Positions 1 through 11,015 of a stretch of 64,000 nucleotides of DNA are shown here, in pieces; the first letter of the stretch is position 1; each line of letters begins with the position of its first letter. The DNA lies in NCBI GenBank assembly GCA_905221605.1, contig CAJNDS010000244.1:64001-128000 (forward strand), written 5' to 3'. The notes beneath the pieces were generated by a model. It had not been told where the DNA came from. It searched no databases and was given only the letters and a program-made list of their open reading frames with translations. This stretch comes from Symbiodinium natans. Its lineage: Eukaryota > Sar > Dinophyceae > Suessiales > Symbiodiniaceae. The position numbers and the translations under genes are program-made.

Positions 1-540
1 ACGACATCGTCGACGTCAACGTCCACTTCAACAACAACGTCTACGACAACCTCCACCACTTCGACAACGACGACATCGTCCACCTCAACATCCACTTCAA
101 CAACAACGACCACGACAACCTCCACCTCGTCGACGGCAACGACGACATCGTCGACGTCAACGTCCACTTCAACAACAACGTCTACGACAACCTCCACCAC
201 TTCGACAACGACGACATCATCCACCTCAACATCCACTTCAACAATAACGTCCACGACAAGCTCCACCACTTCGACAACGACAACATCGTCGACATTAACA
301 TCCACTTCAACAACAACGTCCACGACAACCTCCACCACTTCGACAACGACAACATCGTCGACCTCAACATCCACTTCAACAACAACATCCAAGACCTCCA
401 CCTCCTCGACAGCAACGACGACATCGACGACCTCAACGTCCACTTCAACAAAAACAACGTCCACGACAACCTCCACCACTTCGACAACGACGACATCGTC
501 GACCTCAACATCCACTTCCACAGTAACACTAACATCGACG
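1..540 (+). repeat. 69-bp tandem repeat inside the Thr/Ser-rich ORF
   Basis: The anchor TCCACTTC(A/C)AC recurs at about 22, 91, 163, 232, 301, 370, 439 and 511. Spacings are 69, 72, 69, 69, 69, 69 and 72 nt, so there are about eight copies of a 23-residue unit. Length changes are single codons. The array runs off the left edge of the window. Confidence 0.85.
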
Positions 541-696
541 AGCTCCACAGCAAGCTCCATTTCGAGCATTGTTGTGGTGTTATCCCACTCCCCTTTCTAC
601 CCCCCACTTCCCTCCTCTTCCCCCCTCTTCCCCCCTCCTCCCCCTTCTTCCCCCCTCTTCCCTCCTCTTCCCCCACCCCATCCCCCACCGTTCTGA
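1..696 (+). CDS. Thr/Ser-rich mucin-like repeat protein, 3' part
   Basis: Frame 1 is open from the first base to a TGA at 694-696, giving 231 residues with no ATG, so the gene starts upstream of the window or this is a terminal exon. Residues 1-180 are almost only Thr and Ser, in a 23-residue repeat. Residues about 181-195 are a small hydrophobic patch (SISSIVVVLS), and the last 35 residues are Pro/Ser/Leu-rich with a Cys-free tail. Such Thr/Ser domains in secreted or surface proteins are usually heavily O-glycosylated stalks; that role is inferred from composition only. The frame is kept through all repeat copies even though their lengths vary (69 or 72 nt, always multiples of three), which argues for coding. 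The alternative is a simple satellite that happens to be open; the antisense frame is also open for 168 codons. No domain outside the repeat is visible to fix a function. Confidence 0.5.
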   Translation, partial: TTSSTSTSTSTTTSTTTSTTSTTTTSSTSTSTSTTTTTTTSTSSTATTTSSTSTSTSTTTSTTTSTTSTTTTSSTSTSTSTITSTTSSTTSTTTTSSTLTSTSTTTSTTTSTTSTTTTSSTSTSTSTTTSKTSTSSTATTTSTTSTSTSTKTTSTTTSTTSTTTTSSTSTSTSTVTLTSTSSTASSISSIVVVLSHSPFYPPLPSSSPLFPPPPPSSPLFPPLPPPHPPPF

Positions 697-2412
697 GACG
701 GCGGCCCCTTCTGCGCTTTCAATATTCGCCAATGGTCAGCCGAAACTCAGGTTCGACCACTGGCGGCACACTAGATGAAAGGAGGGAGCAGCAGAAGCAG
801 GACGGCAAGGGGGGGAGGTGGTTCAGCCCTTGCCAGACACAATGCAAGACGGGTTCTTAAGTAGCGAAAGTTTGGGTGGGGTCAGGCGGCGGCGGGCTAA
901 GGCAACCTTTCGCGAAAAACGCGAAAAGCGCGAACAATGCAACAATCATGAACAAAAACGCGGAACATGCGACTAGCGTGACCCGAGAAAAGCGTGAAAC
1001 ACGCGAAAGCTCATGCAGTTTGCTTTTGTTGTTTGCTTGTTTTCTTGTTTTTTTGTTGTTTGTTTTGTGCACTTTTTCGTGTTTGCCTTTGAACGTGTTT
1101 TCTTTTTTTTTTTTGTTTTGCTTGTTTGTTTTACTTTTTGCGTGTCTCGGCGCGCATTTTCGTGTTCTTTTTCGATTTTTTCGTGTTGTTATTGTTATTA
1201 TTATGATTCTTATTCCTATTAATATTTTGATTATTATTATCATTTTGTGGAACTATCGGCCCCAAGATTCAGCAAAAAAACCTACATCTCTGAGCATAGC
1301 ATTCCCGAAGGAGTGTGCGAGGACATGCATTTTGCATCAGACGATTAACTTTCCGCAGGCGCCTTGAGTCTGGAGAAATTGTGCGAGCCAAGCCCATTGC
1401 TGCGCCGTGATCCGCTATTCATGGTTAGCGGAGCGCTGGTGACGACCAGTGCCTGCTAGGATTTCTACCTGGCGTCGGAGTGATGACTCCGCAGACGCCG
1501 CGGACTTGCACGTGAACCTCCGCTACCTGGTGTCCGTGGTGGTGGTCCGTGTGGTCCCGTGGCGTCCGTGGTGGGTCCGTGTGGTGGTCCACGGGACAAC
1601 CACAGCGGAACCACACCTGGTCCGTGGTGGTCGTCCGTGGTGGTGGTCCCGTGGCGGTGGTCCGTGGTGGTGCTCCGTAAATGGTCCGTGGTGGTGGTCC
1701 GCCCACCCGCCACTGACGTTTCGTCGTTTATATTGCGTTATATATTACGTTATAGGTGTTTGCTTTCTGCGTTCGGGTTCGTGGATCCTATCAGGTTTTT
1801 TGCCGGCGGCGGGGGGGATGGGGAGTAGTGGGAAGGGATTGGAGCACTCCTGGGTCTTCACTGACGCTGCCCCCACTTCCACAGAGGGGTCGGCGGATAA
1901 GCAGCTAGGCCCAAGTGGTGAATGGTGTGAATGTAAGACCAATGAGGCCTGGGGCGCTGTACATCTCTGCCAATGCTTGGGCCTTCAACGATGCCCGCTA
2001 GAACCCTTGAACCCTCAAAGCGCTACAGCTTTACACCCCTAAAACCCCAACCTCCCTGAACTGAAACCATCTTAAACCCCTAGAATTCAGCCCCGAACCC
2101 CTAAACTTCAAACTCTAAACCAGGAGGCGGCTGCTGCAGCCAAGGCGATCGCAGAGGGGACCAATGAGCTTTGCTTTCATTACCGATGAATGAGATGTTA
2201 TGGAATGATTTTGGATTTGGGTTGGGTTTAAAGAGGTTAGAGGTTGGAGTTTAGGGTTTCGGGCTTAGGGGTTTTCGTTTTTTTGTTGTGAAGGAGGTGG
2301 GCGGGTCCTTGTGTTCCCCTAGCAAAGGAAGCCGACACTGCCGAGGTTTTTTTTGGCGTAGAAATAGTCATCAATTGGGGGAAGCGCCTCGAACCCTTCA
2401 ACGGAGGTAATT
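697..2412. other. Non-coding stretch after the mucin-like ORF
   Basis: No supported gene. It contains a T-rich segment (about 1020-1240), a GTGGTCC-type simple repeat (about 1535-1705) and scattered degenerate CCCTAAA/TTTAGGG words (about 2035-2130 and 2225-2275). Short ORFs here follow the low-complexity sequence and are not credible genes. Confidence 0.6.
1535..1705 (+). repeat. GGTGGTCC-type simple repeat
   Basis: Runs of GTGGTGGTCC and CCGTGGTGGT alternate with short spacers over about 170 bp. Several overlapping ORFs on both strands come only from this composition. Confidence 0.75.
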
Positions 2413-2413
2413 A

Positions 2414-2661
2414 CCCCACACACATTTTATCATCTACTCTCTTGATTTCACAACAAGCCTGAGTCGGCCAATTGAGGAAGAAGTTCAGCGTTTGTTGGAC
2501 GAGCTGCTCTTGCCAAATGCTACCCAAGCTGCTTGGCTTGCTGGTTTCAGATTTGGGGGTTCTGCAATTCCATCAGCATGTCAGATCTTTTGTGGAGATG
2601 GAGCTCTTGCCAAGGATCCCTGCCAGGCCAATGGTCCTTTTGGCTTTAACTGAGATTGCCC
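2414..2661 (+). CDS. Possible isolated exon of unknown gene
   Basis: One + frame is open from just after a TAA near 2411 to a TAA or TGA near 2650-2660. From about 2475 it reads like protein: IEEEVQRLLDELLLP, then a Gly/Ala/Cys-rich part with CQIFCGDG and a C-terminal GPFGFN. It has no ATG and would need an upstream splice acceptor. No family is recognised and no neighbouring exon supports it. It could equally be a chance ORF or a decayed fragment. Confidence 0.2.
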
Positions 2662-5333
2662 GTTGACCCGTTGAGCAGAAATTGAGCTTTATGTTCAGCA
2701 TGTGTTTGCGCCGGCAGGTTCTGAAAGTAATCTCTGCTCTCTGCTACGAACCACTTCTCGACTTTGCGACCATTGCATGCACTCATCTCTAGCTGCACCC
2801 TTAGATCCTAAACCCAATAACCTTTCTGAGGATGGGGGTCCTGAACCCTTAGTTCCAAAACCCCAAACCAAGCTCGACCTCCTTGAAGCCGCTCCATTCT
2901 CCAAAGCCCTGGTCCTACGCTTAGCCAAGGCCGAACTGGTGATCTCCACCGAGATTGGCGATTTGACGGTCTCTTGAGCTGTTGGAGTCAGGATTCTTTG
3001 GGAGCTATGTCCGCCCGTTTGGTTTTGCATTCGAGATTATTATCAACGCAGTTATATGTACGCACGTTGCATGCCTGCCCAACCCTCCCCCCTCCCCCCC
3101 CAACCCCCCCCCCCCCCCGGCCCCTGCCCATTCCACGCCGTTGAAGCATGAAACTGCGGAACTCCAAAATTACATACACGCTATGTCTGCCGCAACTCAC
3201 CCCATGACTCCGGACCGAAACTCCAGATCAAACAAGGACCAACAGTGCTTGAGTTCTGGAGACATAGGGTGTAAATCAGGAGTTTTCGAGACACCGCTTC
3301 AAAGAGCGAATCAATGGTTCAAGGCTAGATATGTTTCGAGTCTTTGTGCATGTGGTAGTATTGACTCATTGTCACACTATACCTGTGGTAGTCTTCGCCT
3401 ATGTTTTCTTGTCCTATGTTTTCTTGTCAAACTCAGAAAGCTAACTGCTTATCTGTTATCTCATCTGACCTCTAGTATTCTGTAGTTTAAACAGTTTATC
3501 TTACTAGAAACTGAAGAGAATCAAACTTCTAAGTGCTGAGTTCTATTCCAAAGCCAGCATGGTTAATGATTGCTAGTAAAACCCTTCTTTTGTGTTGGTA
3601 ATGTGCAGACTAGGATGAAGGGTCAAGCCTACTAGCGGCTGCTCGTGTTATGCTTGTTCTGTTTGAGCAGTTTTCATCTACGTTCTATCATTAGCCAAGT
3701 TGCAGAAGCTGCATCTTCTCATTGAAATGAACAATAGTCAAGTTAGCAATCGCCAACTTGTTTATGCTGGTCAGATGATAAAAGTTTAGGGCTCAAGTCT
3801 GCTTTGGCAATGTAGATCGCTCTTCCCTGCAAGCCTGGTACGCAGAGTCAAAGGTATGTATTATACCTCCAACGTGAGGTAGCTGCCTTGTCGCCGGAAG
3901 CTGTCAACACATCCGGGGGCATCGCCTCCGTCTGCGCAGCTGGTGCAAACTGCTCCACCAAAGTGAAGGCAATTCGGGTTTACGGTTTAGGCATTGGACG
4001 GTTTTCGGACGGGGTTGGAGGGTTCTCAGAGTTTCGTTTCGACTTGGTTGCACCAGCTTCCCCAGGCTTTGTAGAAAGTGTGGGCTTGGATGTACCCAGC
4101 GGTTGATTTGAGGCTCTGTAGGAATGGAGACATTTTTTTGCCACTCCAACGTTGACGAAGACGGATCTCGGATTTCCACGCGTTCCTTCCGTCCTCAATT
4201 GTCGAATGGTCCTGCGCATTGCACAATGCCATATGATGCCACAAGCTCAGCCTGACAGAGGTTGAAAGAGGTATACACCTGAGGCCGCAGACTGTATGGT
4301 CAGCACATTGATTAGGGCATTTTGGAATCACATGCATGTGGGCACTTGTTTCAGGGTCTTGACTCTGAACCGAAGCCCAGCAGCATGTTTAGCGAGAAAA
4401 CGTAAACACGAGGGGCACGCCGTGACGTTTGAGCTTGTTTAGGCACTCGTGTATTCACCCTCCCGAGGTACCCGGGCTTCGGTGGTTCTGTGGGGTAGGT
4501 TTGGCCACCTGCTTCACTTGTTGGCATGGCGACTACCACCTGGACTGCAACTTACGATAAACGTATATGGTAAGCCCCCCAAGACCCCCCTCCAATCATA
4601 TTGTACTAACCACAAGTTTGAAAACCACAAATTAGAAACAACAACTCAAACAACTAAGTAAACCAAAAAACGAACAGCCGCTAGACAAACTAAACAGTTC
4701 AACAGTAAACGTTCGAGACGCGAGAGCTCTGGGTCTCGAGAGTAGCCCACACGGAAGCTTTAGTTGTATTGGTTTTTAGTTTCTTTCCAGTTTTGTTGTT
4801 TACCCCTATTTCTCGCTTGAAACTTACAAACTTCTGATGACCAGTCTTGGACATTTCAACTTTGTTTTGTGGCTTTGTTTTTAGAATGTCTCTTTGGTTG
4901 TGTCCATACCTCCCGCCTTATATACTCCCGCCTTATTCCTAATTTTCGGACCAAGAACCTAAGACTAGCACAAACTTGGAGGACTCATCTCCCTCCTCCT
5001 CCAGCTTAGCCCACAAACCATAACCCAAAACAAAAAAAACACAAAAAGTATCAAAATAAATCTGAAATACAAAAAGTTTAAACACAACCGAGCCTTCTCA
5101 GGACTACTCTCCCGCAGGTCTAGGGTGTGTGTGTGTGTGTGTGTGTTCTTTATTCCTCTCGTGCCTTGATGTGGTACTTGGTGTGGTGTTTGAGGGGAGG
5201 TTAGCGTATGGCGGGGCGGGGGGGGGGGGGGGTTAGCATATACATACATATATCTATATATTGCATCTGTTTGTTCTGCAAGCACAAAATCCGAGAAGTG
5301 TACCAAGTGATGCTTGGAACGATACAGAAGATT

Positions 5334-5356
5334 GCATGGCCACTTGTTGGCTCAAG
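5334..5356 (+). other. Possible dinoflagellate spliced-leader relic
   Basis: The segment ends in TTGGCTCAAG, the last 10 bases of the 22-nt dinoflagellate spliced leader as I know it. It is preceded by GGCCACTTG, which resembles the leader's AGCCATTT with small insertions. Relic leaders occur in dinoflagellate genes that re-entered the genome from processed mRNA. The match is imperfect and no good ORF follows, so it may be chance. Confidence 0.25.
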
Positions 5357-8300
5357 AACAACACGCACAAATCGAGGTGAAGGTGTCTGGGATGCAAGGT
5401 GTGTTGAGCTTGAGTTGGTGAGTTGCTTGTAGTGCACTCTATCCTATGCATCTACCACGACTGTATGGGTACAATAGTCTCGATGATCTACCCTTGCAGT
5501 TTAGGCGCAATGTTGGTAGTCCTACTCCTACTCACTATTCAAGAGTATCCAACATGTCCTCACCAGGCCCCCTCACCCCTCATAACCTACAGCATCTTTC
5601 AGTTCTCCTACACCTTGCCCCTGAGCTTCAAGTGGTGCGGGCCAGGACTGTTATGGCCCGTCGGTACATCAAACTCAGCATTAATCCAAAACCATTCGCC
5701 TTGGAAGTCCCCAGGTCCTAGCTCAACATCCTAAGCCAGGTCACAGCTGATGTCTTAGCAGCTGCTGCCAAAGTATCGGGGGTCGAAGGCTTTGAGAACA
5801 GACATGCGCATTGCCGCTGTGTAAGTGACAGGGTGCTTGCACTGTTGTCGCAATCTGGTTTTAGGGGGGTAGCGATATTTCATGAGGAGGACGGGGGGGG
5901 AAGAGGAGCAGGAGGAGGGACAGCGGGAGCATTGTTGGATATCTAGAGTTTGGGCCTTTGGGGTGACAGGCGGCTCTGTGGTGCTGAGCGTGATGAAGAT
6001 GGCCGAGGATGGTGAAGGGCCCCCAAAACTCTGGAGGTTTTGTGACCCACATCGTGGCAAGCTGGACACCCCCACCGCTGTTTGTCATTGTAGGTCTTTG
6101 CCACGGCGAGGTAAACTCACACCTGATTTCCAATCTGAACCTTTCTACACCCTAAAGAAGCTGACCTCCTGGGGAGGAGATTGCAAGCAAGTTTGTACCG
6201 ATACCGCCCGATCCAGCTGAAGAAGGCCGGACCCTTCTCTGCACAAATGGAATAGCCTGCACCCTCAACCCTTGAAAGGCGGGGCCCGGATTGTTGACCT
6301 AACCACACATCGCTTTTGTATCCACGAAAAAACATTGCGCCGCGCCTCTTCTCGTAGGCTTTGGGGCCTTTGGGGTTTAGGGTCTCGGTACAAGTATGTT
6401 GATACAAGTTGGGCTGTTACCATGGCGCCCTAAACTCGAAACCCCAGTCCCTCTTCCCCTAAGCTTCAGGTTCCCGGAAAGTGTTGAGGAATCCCTGGTC
6501 GCCGCTGCAGTTTCCCAGACAGCGCGTAGGGGCCCTTAGTTTAGCCCTCGCACTCTCAGTGCAGACTGCGGGTGCAGCATTTTCCAAGTATGAAAACCTT
6601 TCTGGGTGTCTTCTTTTCGCACAATCGATCTAGCAGATCGGTTGTCTGCTAGCATGTATTGCCTCGAACAAATGACAGTGCTGATAAAACGCTTCAGCAA
6701 CCGTATCAGTGACAGTAGTATTTGTTCCTTCCGCTTCGTCCATGAATCTCTGTGCAAGGAGCTAGTGCAGTCCTGCATACCGTTTTCAGTCGACATGATC
6801 TTCCCACTTCTCCAGTTCTCCATCGTAAGTGGTGGAAACAGTTTGATCTCTCCTCCAACCTGTGTCCGAAGTCCATTCTCGCTCTTTGCCTCTCTGAGCC
6901 GAAGCTCTGCGCCGCTACCATGATTCCAGTGATTCCGTGCAGTACTCAGTACCGGCAGTACCGTTTCCCGAGCACGGGCCTGAGCACGGGCCTCAGGGCT
7001 GGTAGAGGCCTGTGGGCACCTGCGGGCATGGGCCCGCAGAACCACCTGGCGGGCCTTCTAGAGCAGATCCACCACAGGAGGTAGGGTGGGCTTTGGCAGG
7101 GTCCTACAGAGCCACACGGGGTTTCACAGGATTTCCCCTTGGGGCGTGTGGCATCTAGCTGGGGATTAGCCCACTAACATATTTGTGTTTATGAAGATGT
7201 GGAGCTGGAGCCCAATAACAAGTTGTTGCGTATATGTGAAGAAGTATAGTCAGAGCCCAAAATCGTATCAAAGTCTTGTGTGTCAGAGGCCGCAGCCAGG
7301 GGCTTCCCTCCCAGATCAAATGTTTTTTTTGCGCACCGCCGCTACGCGATAGCACTGGCTCTTAGAACGTGCAGCGTCTCCTTGGTGATTTATGTAGTTC
7401 GCATATGTTTTGTCTAGCTTTCTGTCGCCTTGCGTCCCGAAATGCTGCAGGTACTTGCACTGACTCTTCTGACTTCCTGAATGCACGGCGCGTGCCTAGA
7501 ACGCTGCGATCCCAAAACGTACCACTGCCCTCGGATATTGGGCTCCTTGAGCTCCCCTCAGAGGTGTTTCCCTGGCGTCGCAGCCATTGGTTGTTGAACT
7601 GCGTGGAGAAGATGGGAAGATCATCGAGCTTGGAGGCTTATTGGGGGCGGGGGGGGGGGGGCTAGGGTTTTCAGTTTCTTTTGGGGGAGAAGCCCTGACC
7701 CCTAAACCCTGAACCCTTAGAGCGGTCGAGCTTCCGTGCCCAGACTTGGGGCTTCAGAGACAGGCTTTCTTGGGGTTCAGGGTTTAGGGCTTGTAGAATG
7801 TAATCATCATAGTCTTGTGCTGTAGAGGTCGGATATCTTTCGGCAAGTTCCAGGGTTCAAAGTCTGAACGTAGTACGGCGAAAGCTTTAGCACTGCATTC
7901 AATGGTGATCCGATATTTAGGAACAAAGCGCACGCACCTTCGATGCCCAAGCTGCGAACCACATAGACTCGAGTGGACCCATGTGCTCACCGAGCATCTT
8001 CATCTCGTGGATGTTTCTGGGTTTATTTTCCATCTTTGGTCTTTGTGAGCTTGGTTCATTGTTTGGGGATCGAGGTGGTGCCGGTCCTTCGTTTTGTTTT
8101 GCTGTACTTGCCGCACAGTTAGAGCACTGAGCAGTGTCCCACGGCAGTCAATATAGCTCCTTCTTGAATCTAAATGCTTTGCCGTACCGTTCTGCCAGGC
8201 TTGCTGAGCTGAGGCCTCAAAACCCTGTTATCGTTTCTACCAGTAGCCTAAACCCTACAAGCCCTAATGCCTCAGTCATATGAGTCATATGAGTCATCTG

Positions 8301-10974
8301 ACCTGGCAGGTGGTGTGTTCGCGTCTTGCCCCATAGCTGCCAAGCGTGCCCGACAAGTTCCATGTCCCCTCGTAGTCTACACATATCGAGTTTAGGGTTG
8401 AGGGTTTAGATTTTGAGGCCCCTTCAAAGAGGCCCTTTAACATTTTAAACGTTGAAATGAAAAGTGTCATCTCTGTGGGTACACTGGGCATTCAACGTTT
8501 AAGGATCTTCTCAAACTTTGAGTTCTAGAAACTTCCGGAACCATCAGAAATGCTGGTTTGCAACATCTTTATTTGTGGAAATTTTAACGGCCCAAACCCC
8601 CTTGAAGATGTAACATTTGGAAAACTGCGAAAGCCATTGCTTATTTGATACAAACTGTGAGCTTTTGGTCTTTGCGGTTAGGGCCTAGGGCTTGGTGTTT
8701 AGGGCGGAGCGATCTGGGTTCTGGAAGCCTGCCGCCTGCAGAACTTTCCACCCCCATCCAGCTGCAGCTACAAGTGCCTGCTGCGGTGCCATGGCAATGA
8801 GGATTTAGGGATTTCAGATCTCAACATTTGTCATGGATGTTCCTGGATGTTCAGGACTTCAACAGGGTTTTCGGGGTGTTCGGGATTCAGGGCTTTCCAG
8901 GGTAGTATGGGTAGTATTGTTCATGCCAGGTATTTCTGCAGCTTTAGGACGCCCAGTAGTATCCCTGGTTCTGGTTCAAGTTTAGCATCCCTTCTTAATT
9001 AAGCAAACCAGAATACAATTGTTCTCACTTTGCTGGGAAATGTAGCAGGTGCAAGGCTCCACTGTGAGTTGCGCCTTCTGGGACGAGGTGGGTGGGTGTT
9101 AGTCCTTAAAGACTGTTCTTGCATTGGCGAAGCAAAAAAGCTCGGCGAGCCTTTCCAGTTGGCATTTTGTGTATCTTCGTAGCAGCCTAAAATTATAAGT
9201 GTTTTGGGCAGCGAAGATGCTATTAAAACGATGCGAACGAAGTGAATACAAACAGCCCAACAAACAGATCTTTATGTTACGGCTTTTTGTCGGTGCATTC
9301 ACGTTGTTCATTCACTGAGTCTTTACAGCAGTAGAAATTCTAATCGACGTCGCGAAAGACCCTTTAAACATGTGCAAATTAGGGGTCTTCTTGGCCGTTA
9401 GCAAACATATGCGAAAAGCCCGCGAATCAAATGAATTCGTGCTTGCATTACTACTCATTGTGGGCTTTTATTCTGTTTTACTTATGGTGCCTTTCATATT
9501 GTTTAAAATAATAGCTGCGCATACATAAGATAATCAATCGACCGTGAAACCTTCTACTAAAGTTAGCGGCAAGAAGCCCCATGGCGCATCTTCATGTAGA
9601 GGATTTTGCTCCGTTCATTCGTTCATGCGTGAATTTCACGCATTTCATCTGTAGATTCGCTTGATTCGCTCACTCACTTTATCGAGGATTGAGCACATGC
9701 ATGGTATTCTCTTGCGACCCTTTGTATAACTCATTCGGCATCATGGGGATCGTAATCGGACTTGGCAAGGGGGATGGCGCAGGGTTGTCGCTACACGGAT
9801 ATCATATTCATCCCGAGATTCACGGACAGAGCCGAGACAGTTGATCTGCAGAGCCCGCAGTGCGGAATGTTTCAGGACGCCTCATCCTGGTCAACAAGAG
9901 GCGTCCGCACCCTGTCCACTGATGTGGAGTCCGGCATCGGCATCTGTGAAACTGATCACCTCTCCATCTTCGCCTTTGTGCTGCAGGATTCCCAGCCCAA
10001 AGCCCAAAACCCTAAGGATCTGAACCTGGGACAAGTTGGAAGCCTGAAAGGTGCACGAGTAATTAACATACAGTGGGACCTGTGCGTGGTTTTTGTGATG
10101 GGTGGCTGCTGCAAAGCCTTCCATTCCAGCCCTTAAACCAATGGGAGGTCGATGCTTTGCTGTTGTGCCTTCCCTAAACCCGAAATCCTAAACTTTAAAC
10201 CCCATACGTTGTCGAGTAGGACGAACAGAGTGATGAAATCGAGGGACTGCGAGGGCCATTCGTCTCGGTCTTCTGGCCAGGAGTTTCGTCAGTCCCTTCT
10301 CTGCAGCTCCGTCGGCCAGCTCTTGAACACGAAGGGACTTGAGGAATTGGCGAGGACCCGGTAGAATTTTCGCAAAGACAGGTTGGGTGTTTTGATTTTC
10401 AGGTTGGATGCAGCACTTCATGTCGTCCGACACCTGCGTCATGCCAGTTTGCAGAGTTACCAGCAGGTGATGGTGTTTGAGCGTGTCTCCGACGAAAGGT
10501 ATGCTCACCTCCTGCGTCACCTGTGCCACCTGTGCATGTCGCATGTTTCGTAGAGTTTTACAAAGCCCCTCAGAACTTCTCTTTCCGATTCCTTTCTTTC
10601 AGATTCCTGCAGAGCTTAGATACGCCCTCCACCCTGTAGCAGCTCCCAGGATTTACAATTGTGCTTGCGCTATACCCGTAAGAATGAGCCCTCATAGCAT
10701 GGTTGGGTGTTCTAGAGCCTTATCTCTATCATGGTGGGGGGCTGGCGCCTTGGAGCAAACGCAATCTGAGAAGTCACAGCCCCTAAACCCTAAAAACTAA
10801 ACCCCAAATCCCATGAACCCTAAACCCAAACCCTATTTCAGAGTAGAGCCAAAGAGTATTCAAGTCACCCATATACTTGAGTGAAGCTCGCAGGCCCGAT
10901 TTCTGGAAGCATCCGAGCACCGTTGTGCTGCTGTGCTTTTACATCTTGCGCCCGGGCCACTACATTGTTTAGGG

Positions 10975-11015
10975 GCTAGGGTTAGGGTTAGGGTTAGGAT
11001 TGAACGGCTTGGGGT
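10975..11015 (+). repeat. Short interstitial telomere-like run
   Basis: Three perfect TTAGGG-type hexamers (GGGTTAGGGTTAGGG) sit next to GGGGCTAGGG and degenerate TTCAGGGTTGAG. Most other such words in the window are the TTTAGGG heptamer type, so the hexamer form is a local variant. Confidence 0.7.

Noticed and set aside
182-688. 168-codon antisense ORF over the Thr/Ser repeat
   Set aside because: Trp/Leu/Met-rich and made of the same repeat; the + frame gives a recognisable mucin-like composition.
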